64,000 bases of DNA from assembly GCF_014205765.1 (NCBI RefSeq), contig NZ_JACIIZ010000024.1, positions 1 to 64,000 on the forward strand, read 5' to 3'. Below, piece after piece: positions 16,910 to 26,746 of this stretch (within the stretch, counting starts at the first letter, position 1; every line of letters begins with the position of its first letter). Source of the DNA: Nitrospirillum iridis (GTDB taxonomy: Bacteria; Pseudomonadota; Alphaproteobacteria; Azospirillales; Azospirillaceae). The notes below the pieces were generated by a model, which searched no databases, was not told where the DNA came from, and saw only the letters and a program-made list of their open reading frames with translations. The position numbers and the translations under genes were made by a program.

Positions 16910-18154
16910 CTAGTCTCTTATGGTGGCCGGGTCCCTTACCGGGATGGTCATTCGGAACAGCGCGCCGCCGCCCGGATTGTCCATCACCTCGATCCGGCCG
17001 CCGTGCGCCAGGGCGATCTGGCGGGCCAGCGACAAGCCGATGCCGGATCCCTCGGGCTTGGTGGTGAAGAAGGGCAGGAAGATTTCCTGCACCCGGTCGG
17101 CGGGAATGCCGGGGCCATTGTCGGCGACGGCGCAGATGAAGTCGGGGCCGACCTTCTCGCAGGACAGGCGTATGGTCGCCGCCTCCGTCGCCGACACGGC
17201 CTCGGCCGCGTTGCGCAACAGGTTCAGGATGGCTTGCGACAGCAGCTCCGCATCGGCCATGACCGTCAGATCGCCCGGCCCAATCTCGCTGTGGTAGGCG
17301 ATGCCGCGCGTGGCGAATTCGGTGTGCAGCAGCCCCCCGATGGCGGCGACAAGCTCGCTGGCCCGGACAGGGCGCAGGCGCGGCTCCGGCAGGTCGGCGA
17401 CTTGCCGGTAACGCTCGACGAAATCGATCAGGTGCAGGCTGCGCCGCGCGATGGCCTGCACGGCGCGCGCGACCTCGGGCTCCGACGCCTCGCGGCCCCG
17501 CAACAGCTCGGCCGCGCTTTCCGACAGGGAGGCGATCGGCGTCAGCGAGTTCATGATTTCGTGGGAGAGCACGCGGGCCATGTCTTGCCAGGCGCGCAAT
17601 TGCACGGCGTCCAGGTCACCGGTCACCGCCTGCAACGAGATCAGCTTCTGCGCCGGCTGCCCGGGTGTGGCGAAGCCGACGACCCAGACCAGCATCAGGC
17701 GGCCATCCGCCAGGGTCATGATCTGGCGGGCGCCAGCGGGCAGGGCCAGGATCCGGGTGGCCGTGACGGGTCCCAGGGCGTCGATGTCAGAGAGCGCGTC
17801 AACCTCCCCGCCGATCAGAAGGCGGGCCGCCCGGTTGGTGAAGGCGATGCATCCATCGGGTGCCACGGCGATCAGCGCGACCGTGACCGCGTCCAGCAGG
17901 GCCAGAAGCCGGTCGTGCTGTCGCGCCTGGTCACGCTGCGCCGGGCTTGCCATCTCGGCCGCGGCCGGCGGCACCCCGTGCCGCCGGGCCGTGTCCCATA
18001 TCGTCAGGGCGGCCAGGCCACCCAGCACCAGCGCGGTGGCGTATTGGGGGGAGGTCGCCAGCACCTGCAGGCACAGGAAGGCGAAGATGGCGGCCAGCAT
18101 GGTCCGCAGGGACAGGGAGAGGGCGATGGAATGGACGGCCGGTCTAAAGTCCAT
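16910..18154 (-). CDS. PAS-containing sensor histidine kinase of the NtrY-like type
   Basis: 414 residues. Two membrane helices in the first 55 residues (TMLAAIFAFLCLQVLA; ALVLGGLAALTIW) lack a sizeable periplasmic loop, so sensing may be intramembrane or cytoplasmic. A PAS-like region (LDAVTVALIAVAPDG) follows, then HisKA with His in LSHEIMNSLTPI and HATPase (ILNLLRNAAEAV, DNGPGIP, GSGIGLSL). The LSHEIxNSLTPI motif is typical of NtrY-like kinases. It overlaps the end of its response regulator by 11 bp and is downstream of it. Probable task: control of the divergent ABC efflux operon at 18855. Confidence 0.88.
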   Translation of the reverse strand: MDFRPAVHSIALSLSLRTMLAAIFAFLCLQVLATSPQYATALVLGGLAALTIWDTARRHGVPPAAAEMASPAQRDQARQHDRLLALLDAVTVALIAVAPDGCIAFTNRAARLLIGGEVDALSDIDALGPVTATRILALPAGARQIMTLADGRLMLVWVVGFATPGQPAQKLISLQAVTGDLDAVQLRAWQDMARVLSHEIMNSLTPIASLSESAAELLRGREASEPEVARAVQAIARRSLHLIDFVERYRQVADLPEPRLRPVRASELVAAIGGLLHTEFATRGIAYHSEIGPGDLTVMADAELLSQAILNLLRNAAEAVSATEAATIRLSCEKVGPDFICAVADNGPGIPADRVQEIFLPFFTTKPEGSGIGLSLARQIALAHGGRIEVMDNPGGGALFRMTIPVRDPATIRD

Positions 18155-18683
18155 GCCGGGCCATGCGCCGGTAAAGGGCGGGGCGGCTGAGGCCCAGCGC
18201 TGTCGCCGCCTGGGCGATGTTGCCCTCGTTCTCCGCCAGCGCGTGTTTGATCGCGTCCCGTTCCAGGACGTCCAGTGGCCGCCCCCGCCGCGCCGCCTGG
18301 GTGGCCTCGCTGGCGGATCTGACGGCGGCGAGGAGGTCCTGGTTGCGCCACGGCTTCAGCAGGAAGTCATGCGCGCCGCGTTTCAGGCTTTCGACCGCCA
18401 GGGAAACGCCACCGTACGCCGTCATCAGGACCACCGCCAGGGAGGGATCCCGCGTCCTGATCTGGGCCAGCGCGTCCAGGCCCTCGCGGCCGGAGCGCGC
18501 CCCGGTGATGAAGTTCATGTCCAGCAGGACGCAGCCGAAGCGTCCGGGCACCAGCGCCACGGCCATGTCCTGGGGTGAAGCGGCGGCGTCGGCCGCCTCC
18601 ACATGGGGGCCAAGCGCCAGCTGGGCGGCATGGCGAACATCGGCATCGTCGTCAACGATGAGGACAGCGGGTAGCCTGGTCAT
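18144..18683 (-). CDS. Response regulator with Fis-type helix-turn-helix (ActR/RegA-like)
   Basis: 179 residues: a receiver (VLIVDDDADV, phospho-acceptor Asp in VLLDMNFITG, Lys in FLLKPW) joined directly to a Fis-family helix-turn-helix (GNIAQAATALGLSRPALYRRM). There is no sigma-54 AAA+ domain, so it resembles compact ActR/PrrA/RegA regulators. It is divergent from the ABC efflux operon with a 171-bp shared promoter region, the usual layout for a two-component system that controls a transporter. Confidence 0.88.
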   Translation of the reverse strand: MTRLPAVLIVDDDADVRHAAQLALGPHVEAADAAASPQDMAVALVPGRFGCVLLDMNFITGARSGREGLDALAQIRTRDPSLAVVLMTAYGGVSLAVESLKRGAHDFLLKPWRNQDLLAAVRSASEATQAARRGRPLDVLERDAIKHALAENEGNIAQAATALGLSRPALYRRMARHGL

Positions 18684-18854
18684 GGGACCGGATTATAGAC
18701 GAGGGGTTTTACGCCCGGCAATGCGTCCGGATCCGGACAGCGTGCCCGTCCGCCAGCCCGGTGGAATGGCATAAGATATTGGTAAAGCGCGTTTTTTGGT
18801 CTGGCGTCGGTATCGTACAATGAAGGCCTGAGACAAACCACGGACAGGCCCGCC

Positions 18855-20114
18855 ATGGACAGACCCATCCCGATCCCCTGGTGGCGGACACCGCGCGCCA
18901 AGGCGCTGTGGCTGTTGGGCGGCGTGCCGCCCTTCCTGCTGGGGATCGGCCTGGTACTGCACGCCGCGGCGGACGGGGGCCTGCGCGTCGCCCGCGCCGA
19001 CGTCACCATCGCGACGGTGCGGGCGGATTTGTTCCATGATTACGTGCCGCTGCATGGCACGGTCGAGCCCAAGGACATGGTCTATCTCGACGCGCTCGCT
19101 GGCGGGCAGGTCGCCGAGCTGCTGGTGCAGGCGGGCGACGTGGTGGCCCAGGGGCAGCCCTTGATCGTCTTCCGTAACGAGCAGCTGGAACTCAACGTTC
19201 TCGACAATGCCGGGCGGCTGATCGAATCCATGACCCAGGTGCAGGCCTACCTGACACAGCTGGAAATCAATCGGGCGGGCAACCAGAAGGCGCTGGCGGA
19301 CATCCGCTATAACATCGCCACGCTGGAGCATACGGCCCGGCGCTACGATCCTCTGCTGCGGGACCGGGCGATCGCCGCCCTGACGGTGGAGCAGGTGCAC
19401 GACCAGCTCGACCACTACCGCAGGCTCGAGGACATCCAGGCCGCGACCAACCGCCAGCAGGAAGCGCTGCGCCTGCGGGAGGTGCCGGGACTGCAGGCGG
19501 CGCAGTCCAGCCTGGAACGCAGCCTCGCCGCCACCCAGGCGCAATTGCACAACCTGACGGTGCGGGCGCCGGTGGCGGGACGGATCACGCAGCTGGGTCT
19601 GAAGATCGGCGAGAACAAGGTCGCCGGTCAGCGGCTGGCGGAGATCGTGCCGGATACGGGGTTCAAGGTCCGGGCGGAGGTCGATGAATACTACATCGGC
19701 CGCGTCCGCCTGGGGCAGATGGGCATCGTCACCCTGGATGGTGTCGACCATCCGCTTCGTGTCAGCCGCGTCTATCCGGCGGTGAAGAACGGCAGCCTGT
19801 CGATCGACCTGGCCTTCGTCGACGCCCCACCCCCGGACCTGTCGCCGGGGGCGACGGTGGAGGGCAGGCTGTCGCTCGGGTCCGACAGCGCCGCCATCCT
19901 CCTGCCCGCCGGCGCCTTCTTGGATGCGTCGGGCGGCGACTATGTGTTCGTGCTCGACGGGGGCGGCCGCCGGGCGGAACGTCGTCAGGTCAAATTGGGG
20001 CGGCGCAACCAGGACCAGGTCGTCGTGGTGTCCGGCCTGCGGCCGGGTGAGCGCGTGATCACCTCCGACTATGGCCGCTTCGGCACCGTTCAACGCATCA
20101 ACCTGACGGAATGA
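18855..20114 (+). CDS. Membrane fusion (adaptor) protein of ABC-type efflux, MacA/HlyD-like
   Basis: 419 residues with one N-terminal membrane helix (ALWLLGGVPPFLLGIGLVLH). A biotinyl/lipoyl-like half (VEPKDMVYLDALAGGQV) leads into a long coiled-coil (about 115-230), then the second lipoyl half (VRAPVAGRITQLGLKIGENK) and beta-barrel. It is first gene of a three-gene set with an ATPase and an FtsX-type permease; such adaptors bridge the inner-membrane pump to a TolC-like channel. No outer-membrane channel gene is in this operon. Confidence 0.88.
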   Translation: MDRPIPIPWWRTPRAKALWLLGGVPPFLLGIGLVLHAAADGGLRVARADVTIATVRADLFHDYVPLHGTVEPKDMVYLDALAGGQVAELLVQAGDVVAQGQPLIVFRNEQLELNVLDNAGRLIESMTQVQAYLTQLEINRAGNQKALADIRYNIATLEHTARRYDPLLRDRAIAALTVEQVHDQLDHYRRLEDIQAATNRQQEALRLREVPGLQAAQSSLERSLAATQAQLHNLTVRAPVAGRITQLGLKIGENKVAGQRLAEIVPDTGFKVRAEVDEYYIGRVRLGQMGIVTLDGVDHPLRVSRVYPAVKNGSLSIDLAFVDAPPPDLSPGATVEGRLSLGSDSAAILLPAGAFLDASGGDYVFVLDGGGRRAERRQVKLGRRNQDQVVVVSGLRPGERVITSDYGRFGTVQRINLTE

Positions 20115-20127
20115 GGGGGAAACCCGG

Positions 20128-20799
20128 ATGTTGACGCTCACCAATCTTGGCAAATCCTACCGGACCAGCGAGATCGAAACGCGCGCGCTCGATGCCATTT
20201 CGTTGGAGGTCGCGGCGGGCGAGTTCCTGGCCATCATGGGGCCGTCAGGGTGCGGCAAGTCGACCCTGCTCAACATCCTCGGGTGCCTCGACCGCGCCAG
20301 CGACGGCTCCTACCGTCTGATGGGCGAGGAGGTCGCGCACGTGTCCGAGGCCAAGCTCACCCAGCTGCGCCGGGCGCATATCGGTTTCGTCTTCCAGAGC
20401 TTCAACCTGATCGATGACCTCACCGTCGCCGAAAACGTCGAGGTGGCGCTGCTCTACCGCCAGGACGGCGGGTCGCGGAAGGCGCGCATCGCCGAGGCGT
20501 TGGAGCGGGTGGGCATGGCGCACCGCGCCCGCCACCGGCCGCGGCAGCTGTCCGGCGGCCAGCAGCAGCGCGTCGCCATCGCCCGCGCCCTGGTGTCGAA
20601 CCCCAAGCTCATCCTGGCGGACGAACCCACCGGCAATCTCGACACCGCCAATGGCAAGGCGGTGATGGATCTGCTCAACGGCATTTCCGGCGCCGGCGCC
20701 ACCATCATCATGGTGACCCATTCCCCCGCCCATGCCGCCGTGGCGCGACGCACCGTCCGGATGCTGGACGGGCGGATCGTCAGCGAAACACAGGTTTGA
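20128..20799 (+). CDS. ABC transporter ATPase (MacB/LolD type)
   Basis: 223 residues. Walker [10 protein letters not shown] near 40-48, Q-loop [12 protein letters not shown], signature [15 protein letters not shown], Walker [13 protein letters not shown] and H-loop VTHS are all present. The ADEPTGNLD form and length are typical of MacB/LolD ATPases that act by mechanotransmission with FtsX-type permeases. It has a GAGGGGG ribosome site. Confidence 0.93.
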   Translation: MLTLTNLGKSYRTSEIETRALDAISLEVAAGEFLAIMGPSGCGKSTLLNILGCLDRASDGSYRLMGEEVAHVSEAKLTQLRRAHIGFVFQSFNLIDDLTVAENVEVALLYRQDGGSRKARIAEALERVGMAHRARHRPRQLSGGQQQRVAIARALVSNPKLILADEPTGNLDTANGKAVMDLLNGISGAGATIIMVTHSPAHAAVARRTVRMLDGRIVSETQV

Positions 20800-20813
20800 G
20801 GAAGGGCGAGGCC

Positions 20814-23234
20814 ATGTTCCGCGATCCCTGGGTGACCGCCTTCCGGTCATTGATGAACGGCAAGTTCCATGCGGCGCTGACTATCGCGGGCCTCGCCATC
20901 GGCTTCGCCGCCGCCCTGCTGCTGTCCCTCTATGTCCGGGACGAGCTGGGGTACGACGGCACCTTTCCGGCCGATGTCTACCGCGTCTCCTCGGCCGTCA
21001 CGATGCCGGGTGGCGCCACCGTGGTGTTCGACGGCACCGACTATGCGCTGGCGGCGGGGATGAAAATGGATGTCCCGCAAATCCAGGCCATCGCCCGGAT
21101 GATGCCGCAGGACTGGACCGTGCGGCACGATCAGGTCGAAGCCAATGAGACGGTCTATTGGGCCGACCCCCAGTTGTTCTCCGTCCTGCCCATGCGGGTC
21201 CTTGCCGGCGATCTTGGGGCGGCGCTGGACGCGCCCAATTCGGTCGTCCTGACCCGTGCCATGGCGCGCAAGTATTTCGGGACGGACGCGCCGGTTGGCC
21301 AGACGCTGCGGTTCAACCGCACCCATGTCATGCGCGTCACGGCGGTGGTCCAGGATCTGCCGTCCAACACCCATCTCGTGGCGGGGATTTTCGCGTCCGG
21401 CCGCACGCCCTTTTCCAACCTGGCGGAAATGGACGCTCGACCGGCGGGCTTCCATTTCGACGGTTCGACCTACACCTATTTCCGCCTGCGGCCCGGCGCC
21501 ACCCCGGCGGCGGTCCGCGCCGCCTTGCCGGACCTGGTGGTCAGCCGCCTGCTGATCCCCAAGCAAAACGCCTTCGGGGTGGCGGTCACCCTGTCCGTCC
21601 TGTCCGTGCGGGACATCCATTTCGCGCCGGCCGGCATCAACGCCATGAAGGCGCCGGGCAGTGCGGCGACCGTGGGGGCCGCCGCCACCGTGGCCCTGCT
21701 GATCCTGGCCGGCGCTTGCGTCAATTTCATCAACCTCGCCACCGCGCGGGCGTCCCGCCGGGCGCTGGAGGTGGGGGTGCGCAAGGCCGCCGGCGCCGGC
21801 CGCGGCACCCTGGCGCTGCAGTTCATCGCCGAGGCGGTGCTGCAGGTTGGCGCCGGCATGGCGGTCGCGCTGGCCGTGGTCGAGCAGCTGTTGCCGGACT
21901 TCAACGCCTTCCTGCAGCGCGACATCGGCTTTCCCTACTGGCGGCCGGACATGGCGGCCGTGCTGCTTCTGGTCGTGCTGACGGTCAGCCTGCTGGCCGG
22001 CGCCTATCCGGCGCTGGTGCTGTCGTCCCTGCGGCCGGTCGAGGCCCTGCGCGGGGAATCGGGCCATCTGGACGCCCGCTGGCTCGACGGCGGGCGCCTG
22101 CGCCGCATCCTGGTCGTCGTCCAGTTCGCCATCCTCACGGGGCTGATGATCGCCAGCGCGGTCATCTGGCGCCAGACCCAGTTCGCGGCGGGATCCGCCG
22201 CCCGGCTCGCGTCCCGGAACATGGTGCTGGTGTCGGCCCCCTGCACCGACGGGCTGCGCGACGGCCTCGCCCGCCTGCCCGGTGTGCGGGAGGTGGTCTG
22301 TTCCCAGCCGACGATGATCAGTTCCGAGGACACGGTGGAGATGATGGAGACGTCGCCCACCGACATCCGCTCCCTCCACACGCTGTCGGTCGATGCCGGG
22401 TTCCTGGAGGCCTATGGGCTGACGCCGCTGGCCGGGCGGCTGTTCGACCGCGCGCATGGCGACGTCGCGGCTCCTCCCCCGGACGGCGGGCCCCAGACCG
22501 TGCGCATGGTCATCAACGAGACCGCTTTGCGCGATCTGGGCCTGCATGATCCGGGGAAGGCCATCGGCCTGCGGCTTCAGGCGTCGGCGGCGCGCGGACA
22601 ACGCTTTTTCACCATCATCGGCGTGGTGCCGGATTTCCCGACCGGGTCGGTGCGTGTTCCGGTCGCACCTGTCGCCTACATCGCTGATCCGTCGCGCTTC
22701 GGCATGTTGAGCGCGCGCGTGACGCCGGGACGGATGGCCGAAGCCCTGGCGGGGATCGCGGACGTTTGGATGGCCGCCGGGCAGCCGGGATTGCCCAGGA
22801 CCCTGCCCCTCAGCCTGTACGCCGCCAACCTGTACCGCGACCTTTGGCGCGAGGGCGTCCTCTTCACCCTCGCCACCGGGGTCGCCTTGGCCATCGCCTG
22901 CATCGGCCTGTTTGGCATGGCCGCCTTCCTGGCGGAGCGGCGCACGAAGGAGATCGGCATCCGCAAGGCGATGGGGGCCACGACCGGCCAGGTCGCCGCC
23001 CTGCTGCTTCGGCAGTTCCTCACCCCCGTGCTGTGGGCCAACCTCCTCGCTTGGCCGGTGGTGTGGTGGCTGATGCGTCACTGGCTGGCGGGCTTCGCCG
23101 CCCATGTGCCGTTGAGCTTCTGGCTTTTTCTGGCCGGCGGCGCCGTCACGCTGGTGGTGACGTTGGCCACGGTGGCGGGGCAGGGGATTCTGGTCGCGCG
23201 GCGCCCGCCGGTTGCCGCGCTGCGATACGAATGA
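20814..23234 (+). CDS. FtsX/MacB-type ABC transporter permease with two FtsX domains
   Basis: 806 residues from the ATG at 20814, which has a GAGGAAGG ribosome site; the frame is open from a TTG at 20796 that overlaps the ATPase gene, a less likely start. The N-terminal helix and periplasmic MacB_PCD domain are followed by FtsX helices near 285-420 ([21 protein letters not shown]). A second periplasmic domain and second FtsX unit close the protein ([20 protein letters not shown]). Permeases of this doubled form export lipids, peptides or antibiotics; the substrate is unknown. Confidence 0.88.
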   Translation: MFRDPWVTAFRSLMNGKFHAALTIAGLAIGFAAALLLSLYVRDELGYDGTFPADVYRVSSAVTMPGGATVVFDGTDYALAAGMKMDVPQIQAIARMMPQDWTVRHDQVEANETVYWADPQLFSVLPMRVLAGDLGAALDAPNSVVLTRAMARKYFGTDAPVGQTLRFNRTHVMRVTAVVQDLPSNTHLVAGIFASGRTPFSNLAEMDARPAGFHFDGSTYTYFRLRPGATPAAVRAALPDLVVSRLLIPKQNAFGVAVTLSVLSVRDIHFAPAGINAMKAPGSAATVGAAATVALLILAGACVNFINLATARASRRALEVGVRKAAGAGRGTLALQFIAEAVLQVGAGMAVALAVVEQLLPDFNAFLQRDIGFPYWRPDMAAVLLLVVLTVSLLAGAYPALVLSSLRPVEALRGESGHLDARWLDGGRLRRILVVVQFAILTGLMIASAVIWRQTQFAAGSAARLASRNMVLVSAPCTDGLRDGLARLPGVREVVCSQPTMISSEDTVEMMETSPTDIRSLHTLSVDAGFLEAYGLTPLAGRLFDRAHGDVAAPPPDGGPQTVRMVINETALRDLGLHDPGKAIGLRLQASAARGQRFFTIIGVVPDFPTGSVRVPVAPVAYIADPSRFGMLSARVTPGRMAEALAGIADVWMAAGQPGLPRTLPLSLYAANLYRDLWREGVLFTLATGVALAIACIGLFGMAAFLAERRTKEIGIRKAMGATTGQVAALLLRQFLTPVLWANLLAWPVVWWLMRHWLAGFAAHVPLSFWLFLAGGAVTLVVTLATVAGQGILVARRPPVAALRYE

Positions 23235-23283
23235 GGGGGTCGGCACGGCCTTGAGGCGGTGCGCGCGGGCCTTGCGCGCTTCG

Positions 23284-23301
23284 GCGGAACGGCGGTTCCG
23301 C
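23284..23301 (+). terminator. Stem-loop after ABC efflux operon
   Basis: GCGGAAC (23284-23290) pairs with GTTCCGC (23295-23301) over a 4-base loop, 50 bp after the permease stop. No T-tract follows, so it is a weak candidate. The rest of 23235-23521 holds the promoter region of the RND operon. Confidence 0.4.
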
Positions 23302-23399
23302 TAGGGTTCGCCGGTGGGAGGACGGCGTTATCCCGCACCGCACCCAAAAAAATTATTTAATCCCAATTCCCCGGAACGTCGCCTATTTCCCGATGTGTT

Positions 23400-23413
23400 G
23401 GGTTCCCGAACCC
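23400..23413 (+). promoter_or_regulatory. Operator-like palindrome GGGTTC-CC-GAACCC before the RND operon
   Basis: A perfect 14-bp inverted repeat about 110 bp before the RND permease start. No TetR or MarR gene is adjacent, so the regulator, if any, is elsewhere. Confidence 0.35.
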
Positions 23414-23521
23414 GTTCCGAGGGATCTGAGACGTGTTGCATCGCATCATATACGACTGCTGCTGGCACGACAGCCACCGGCCCCGCGCCAACCCACCCCG
23501 CCCGGACCGGGAGGTGCGGTC

Positions 23522-26500
23522 ATGATCGAGATCGTCAAGATCGCGCTGAGGCGGCCTTACACGTTCATCGTGATGGCCATCCTGATCCTGATTTTCGGGG
23601 TGTCCTCGGCGGTCAAGACGCCGACCGACATCTTCCCCAATATCGGCATCCCCGTCATCGCCGTGGTGTGGACCTACAACGGCTTGTCGCCCGATGACAT
23701 GTCGGGCCGCATCATCGGCTATTACGAACGCTCGCTGACCGCGACCGTGAACGACATCGAACACATCGAGTCCCAGTCGGTGCAGGGCTACGGCGTGGTG
23801 AAGATCTTCTTCCAGCCGACGGTGAACATCAACGCCGCCCAGTCGCAGGTCACCGCCATTTCCCAGACGGTGCTGAAGCAGATGCCGGCGGGCATCACCC
23901 CGCCGCAGGTGCTGGTCTTCAACGCGTCCAGCGTGCCCATCCTTCAGTTGGCGCTGTCCAGCAACACGCTGTCCGACACCAAGTTGAACGACGTGGCCCA
24001 GAATTTCGTCCGGCCACAGCTGGTGACCGTGCCGGGCGCGGTATTTCCGACAGTCTACGGCGGCAAGGTGCGCCAGGTGCAGATCGACCTGAACCAGCAG
24101 GCCCTGCATTCCTACGGCCTGTCGGCCGCCGACGTGGTCAACGCGCTGTCGGTGCAGAACCTGATCACGCCGGCCGGCACGCAAAAGGTCGGCAAGCTGG
24201 AATACGCCGTCGACCTGAACGACAGCCCCAAACTGATCGCCCCCTTCAATGACATGCCCATCAAGACGGTCAACGGGACCATCGTCTATATGCGGGATGT
24301 CGCCAATGTGCATGACGGCAGCCCCCCCCAGACCAACGTGGTGCACGTCGATGGCAAGAACGCCGTGCTGATGTCGGTGCTGAAGGCGGGGTCCGCCTCC
24401 ACGCTGGATATCATCCAGGGCGTGGGCGATCGCTTGCCCGAGATCGAGAAGAGCCTGCCGGCCGGCGTCACGCTGACCCCGATCAGCGACCAGTCGATGT
24501 TCGTGAAGGACGCGGTGTCCGGCGTGATCCGTGAGGGCGCCATCGCCGCCGGCCTGACCGGCCTGCTGATCCTGCTATTCCTGGGCAGCTGGCGCTCAAC
24601 GCTGATCATCACCGTGTCCATCCCGCTGGCCATCCTGGCTTCCATCACCATCCTGTCCATCCTGGGCCAGACCATCAACGTCATGACCCTGGGCGGCCTG
24701 GCGCTGGCCGTGGGCATCCTGGTGGACGACGCCACGGTGACCATCGAAAACATCAACTGGCATCTGGAGCACGGCAAGGCCATCGAAACCGCCATCCTGG
24801 ATGGCGCCAAGCAGATCGTCGTGCCGGCCACCGTATCGCTGCTGTGCATCTGCATCGCCTTCGTGCCCATGTTCGGCCTGGGCGGCGTGGCGGGCTTCCT
24901 GTTCCGCCCGATGGCCGAGGCGGTGGTCTTCGCGCTCATGGCTTCCTACGTGCTGTCGCGCACCCTGGTGCCGACGCTGGCCAACCACCTGCTGCGCAAC
25001 CAGACCCATGCCGGCCACGGCCTGCACGCCGATACCCACGGCGCGCCCACCCGCAACCCGCTGGTCCGTTTCCAGCGGGGCTTCGAGCGCGGGTTCGAGG
25101 CGGTGCGGGCGACATACCAGGGCCTGCTGCTTCTCGGCTTGCGCCGGCGCGGCTGGATGATCGGTGGCTTCCTGCTCGTGTCGCTGGCCAGCTTCGCCCT
25201 GGTGCCTTTCCTGGGGCAGAACTTCTTTCCTGACGTGGATGGCGGCCAGATCAAGATCCATATGCGCGGTCAGACCGGCCTGCGCATCGAGGAAACCACC
25301 CGTCTGGCCGACCGCGTCAACGCCGCCATCCAGCGCATCATCCCGCCCGCCGATCTGGGCGGCATGGTCGACAACATCGGCCTGCCGGTCAGCGGCATCA
25401 ACAACGCCTACGGCAACAGCGGCACCATCGGCGTGCAGGATGCCGACATTCTGATCACCCTGAAGGAAGGTCACGCCCCCACGGACGACTATGTCGACAG
25501 CCTGCGCCGTGACCTGCCGCGCCTGTTCCCTGGCACAACCTTCGCCTTCCTGCCGGCCGACATCACCACCCAGGTGCTGAACTTCGGCCTGCCGGCGCCG
25601 CTGGACGTGCAGATTTCGGGCAACGACCTGGAAACCAACCGCGTCTACGCCAACAAGCTGCTGGCCAAGATCGCCCGCATCCCCGGCGTGGCCGACGCCC
25701 GCATCCAGCAGGCCTTCCAGCTACCGTCCTTGAAGGTGGACGTCGATCGGTCGCTGGCGGGCCTGGTGGGCCTGACGGAAAAGGACGCCGCCACCACCAT
25801 GCTGGACACCCTGGCCGGCAGCAGCCAGACCGCGCCCACCTATTGGCTGGACCGGAAGAGCGGTATCTCCTACCCCGTGTCCATCCAGACGCCGCAGCGC
25901 GACATCGACACCATGGGCGGCTTGCAGACCATGCCGTTGGGCTCCGGCCCCGCCAGCCAGCTGCTGGGCGGCATCGCCCATATCAGCCGGGGGCGGGAGG
26001 ATGCGGTGGTCTCCCACTACAACATCCGTCCGGCCATCGACATCTACGCCACCCCCCACGGCCGCGACCTGGGCGCCATCAACGCCGACGTGCAACGGGC
26101 CATCGACAGCATGATGGCCGATCTGCCGCGCGGAGCCCATGTGGAAATCCGCGGCCAGGTGACCACCATGACCAGCGCCTATCACCAGCTGTTCGTGGGC
26201 CTGGCCTTCGCCATCGTGCTGATCTACCTGCTGATCGTGGTGAACTTCCAATCGTGGGTGGACCCGTTCGTCATCGTCATGGCCCTGCCCAGCGCACTGG
26301 CCGGCATCGTGTGGATGCTGTTCGGCACCGGCACCACCCTGTCGGTTCCGGCCCTGACCGGCGCCATCATGTGCATGGGTGTCGCCACCGCCAACAGCAT
26401 CCTGGTCATCAGCTTCGCCCGGGAACGGCTGGCCGCCGGTGTCGATCCGCTGTCGGCGGCGATGGAGGCCGGGCACACCCGCTTCCGTCCCGTGCTGATG

Positions 26501-26725
26501 ACGGCGTTGGCCATGATCATCGGCATGGCGCCCATGGCCATCGAGGCGGGGCAGAACGCCCCCCTGGGCCGCGCCGTCATCGGTGGCCTGGTCTTCGCCA
26601 CCCTGGCCACCCTGTTCATGGTTCCCGCGCTGTTCAGCCTGGCCCACGCCCGCGATCCCAAACGCGCCGCAGCGGGCCAAGGAAACCACGGCGACGGCTC
26701 CCACCCCACGCCCGCCACCGCCTGA
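23522..26725 (+). CDS. RND-family efflux permease
   Basis: 1067 residues from the ATG at 23522 (MIEIVKIALRRPYTF), preceded by GGGAGG; the open frame extends upstream but this start gives the standard RND N-terminus with its first membrane helix. The TM4 signature AVGILVDDATVTIEN is present, along with two large periplasmic loops and 12 predicted membrane segments. It is a proton-driven inner-membrane pump. The permease-adaptor-channel gene order with no local regulator differs from the more common adaptor-first order. Substrate unknown. Confidence 0.92.
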   Translation: MIEIVKIALRRPYTFIVMAILILIFGVSSAVKTPTDIFPNIGIPVIAVVWTYNGLSPDDMSGRIIGYYERSLTATVNDIEHIESQSVQGYGVVKIFFQPTVNINAAQSQVTAISQTVLKQMPAGITPPQVLVFNASSVPILQLALSSNTLSDTKLNDVAQNFVRPQLVTVPGAVFPTVYGGKVRQVQIDLNQQALHSYGLSAADVVNALSVQNLITPAGTQKVGKLEYAVDLNDSPKLIAPFNDMPIKTVNGTIVYMRDVANVHDGSPPQTNVVHVDGKNAVLMSVLKAGSASTLDIIQGVGDRLPEIEKSLPAGVTLTPISDQSMFVKDAVSGVIREGAIAAGLTGLLILLFLGSWRSTLIITVSIPLAILASITILSILGQTINVMTLGGLALAVGILVDDATVTIENINWHLEHGKAIETAILDGAKQIVVPATVSLLCICIAFVPMFGLGGVAGFLFRPMAEAVVFALMASYVLSRTLVPTLANHLLRNQTHAGHGLHADTHGAPTRNPLVRFQRGFERGFEAVRATYQGLLLLGLRRRGWMIGGFLLVSLASFALVPFLGQNFFPDVDGGQIKIHMRGQTGLRIEETTRLADRVNAAIQRIIPPADLGGMVDNIGLPVSGINNAYGNSGTIGVQDADILITLKEGHAPTDDYVDSLRRDLPRLFPGTTFAFLPADITTQVLNFGLPAPLDVQISGNDLETNRVYANKLLAKIARIPGVADARIQQAFQLPSLKVDVDRSLAGLVGLTEKDAATTMLDTLAGSSQTAPTYWLDRKSGISYPVSIQTPQRDIDTMGGLQTMPLGSGPASQLLGGIAHISRGREDAVVSHYNIRPAIDIYATPHGRDLGAINADVQRAIDSMMADLPRGAHVEIRGQVTTMTSAYHQLFVGLAFAIVLIYLLIVVNFQSWVDPFVIVMALPSALAGIVWMLFGTGTTLSVPALTGAIMCMGVATANSILVISFARERLAAGVDPLSAAMEAGHTRFRPVLMTALAMIIGMAPMAIEAGQNAPLGRAVIGGLVFATLATLFMVPALFSLAHARDPKRAAAGQGNHGDGSHPTPATA

Positions 26726-26746
26726 CCAAACCGGAGTAACTTCCCC

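Noticed and set aside
16910-23234. Insertion sequence remnants around the duplicated regulatory genes
   Set aside because: No transposase fragment, terminal inverted repeats or target duplications were visible.
20847-23246. 799-codon minus-strand open frame
   Set aside because: Antisense shadow of the FtsX-type permease; Arg/Gln/His-rich with no domain.
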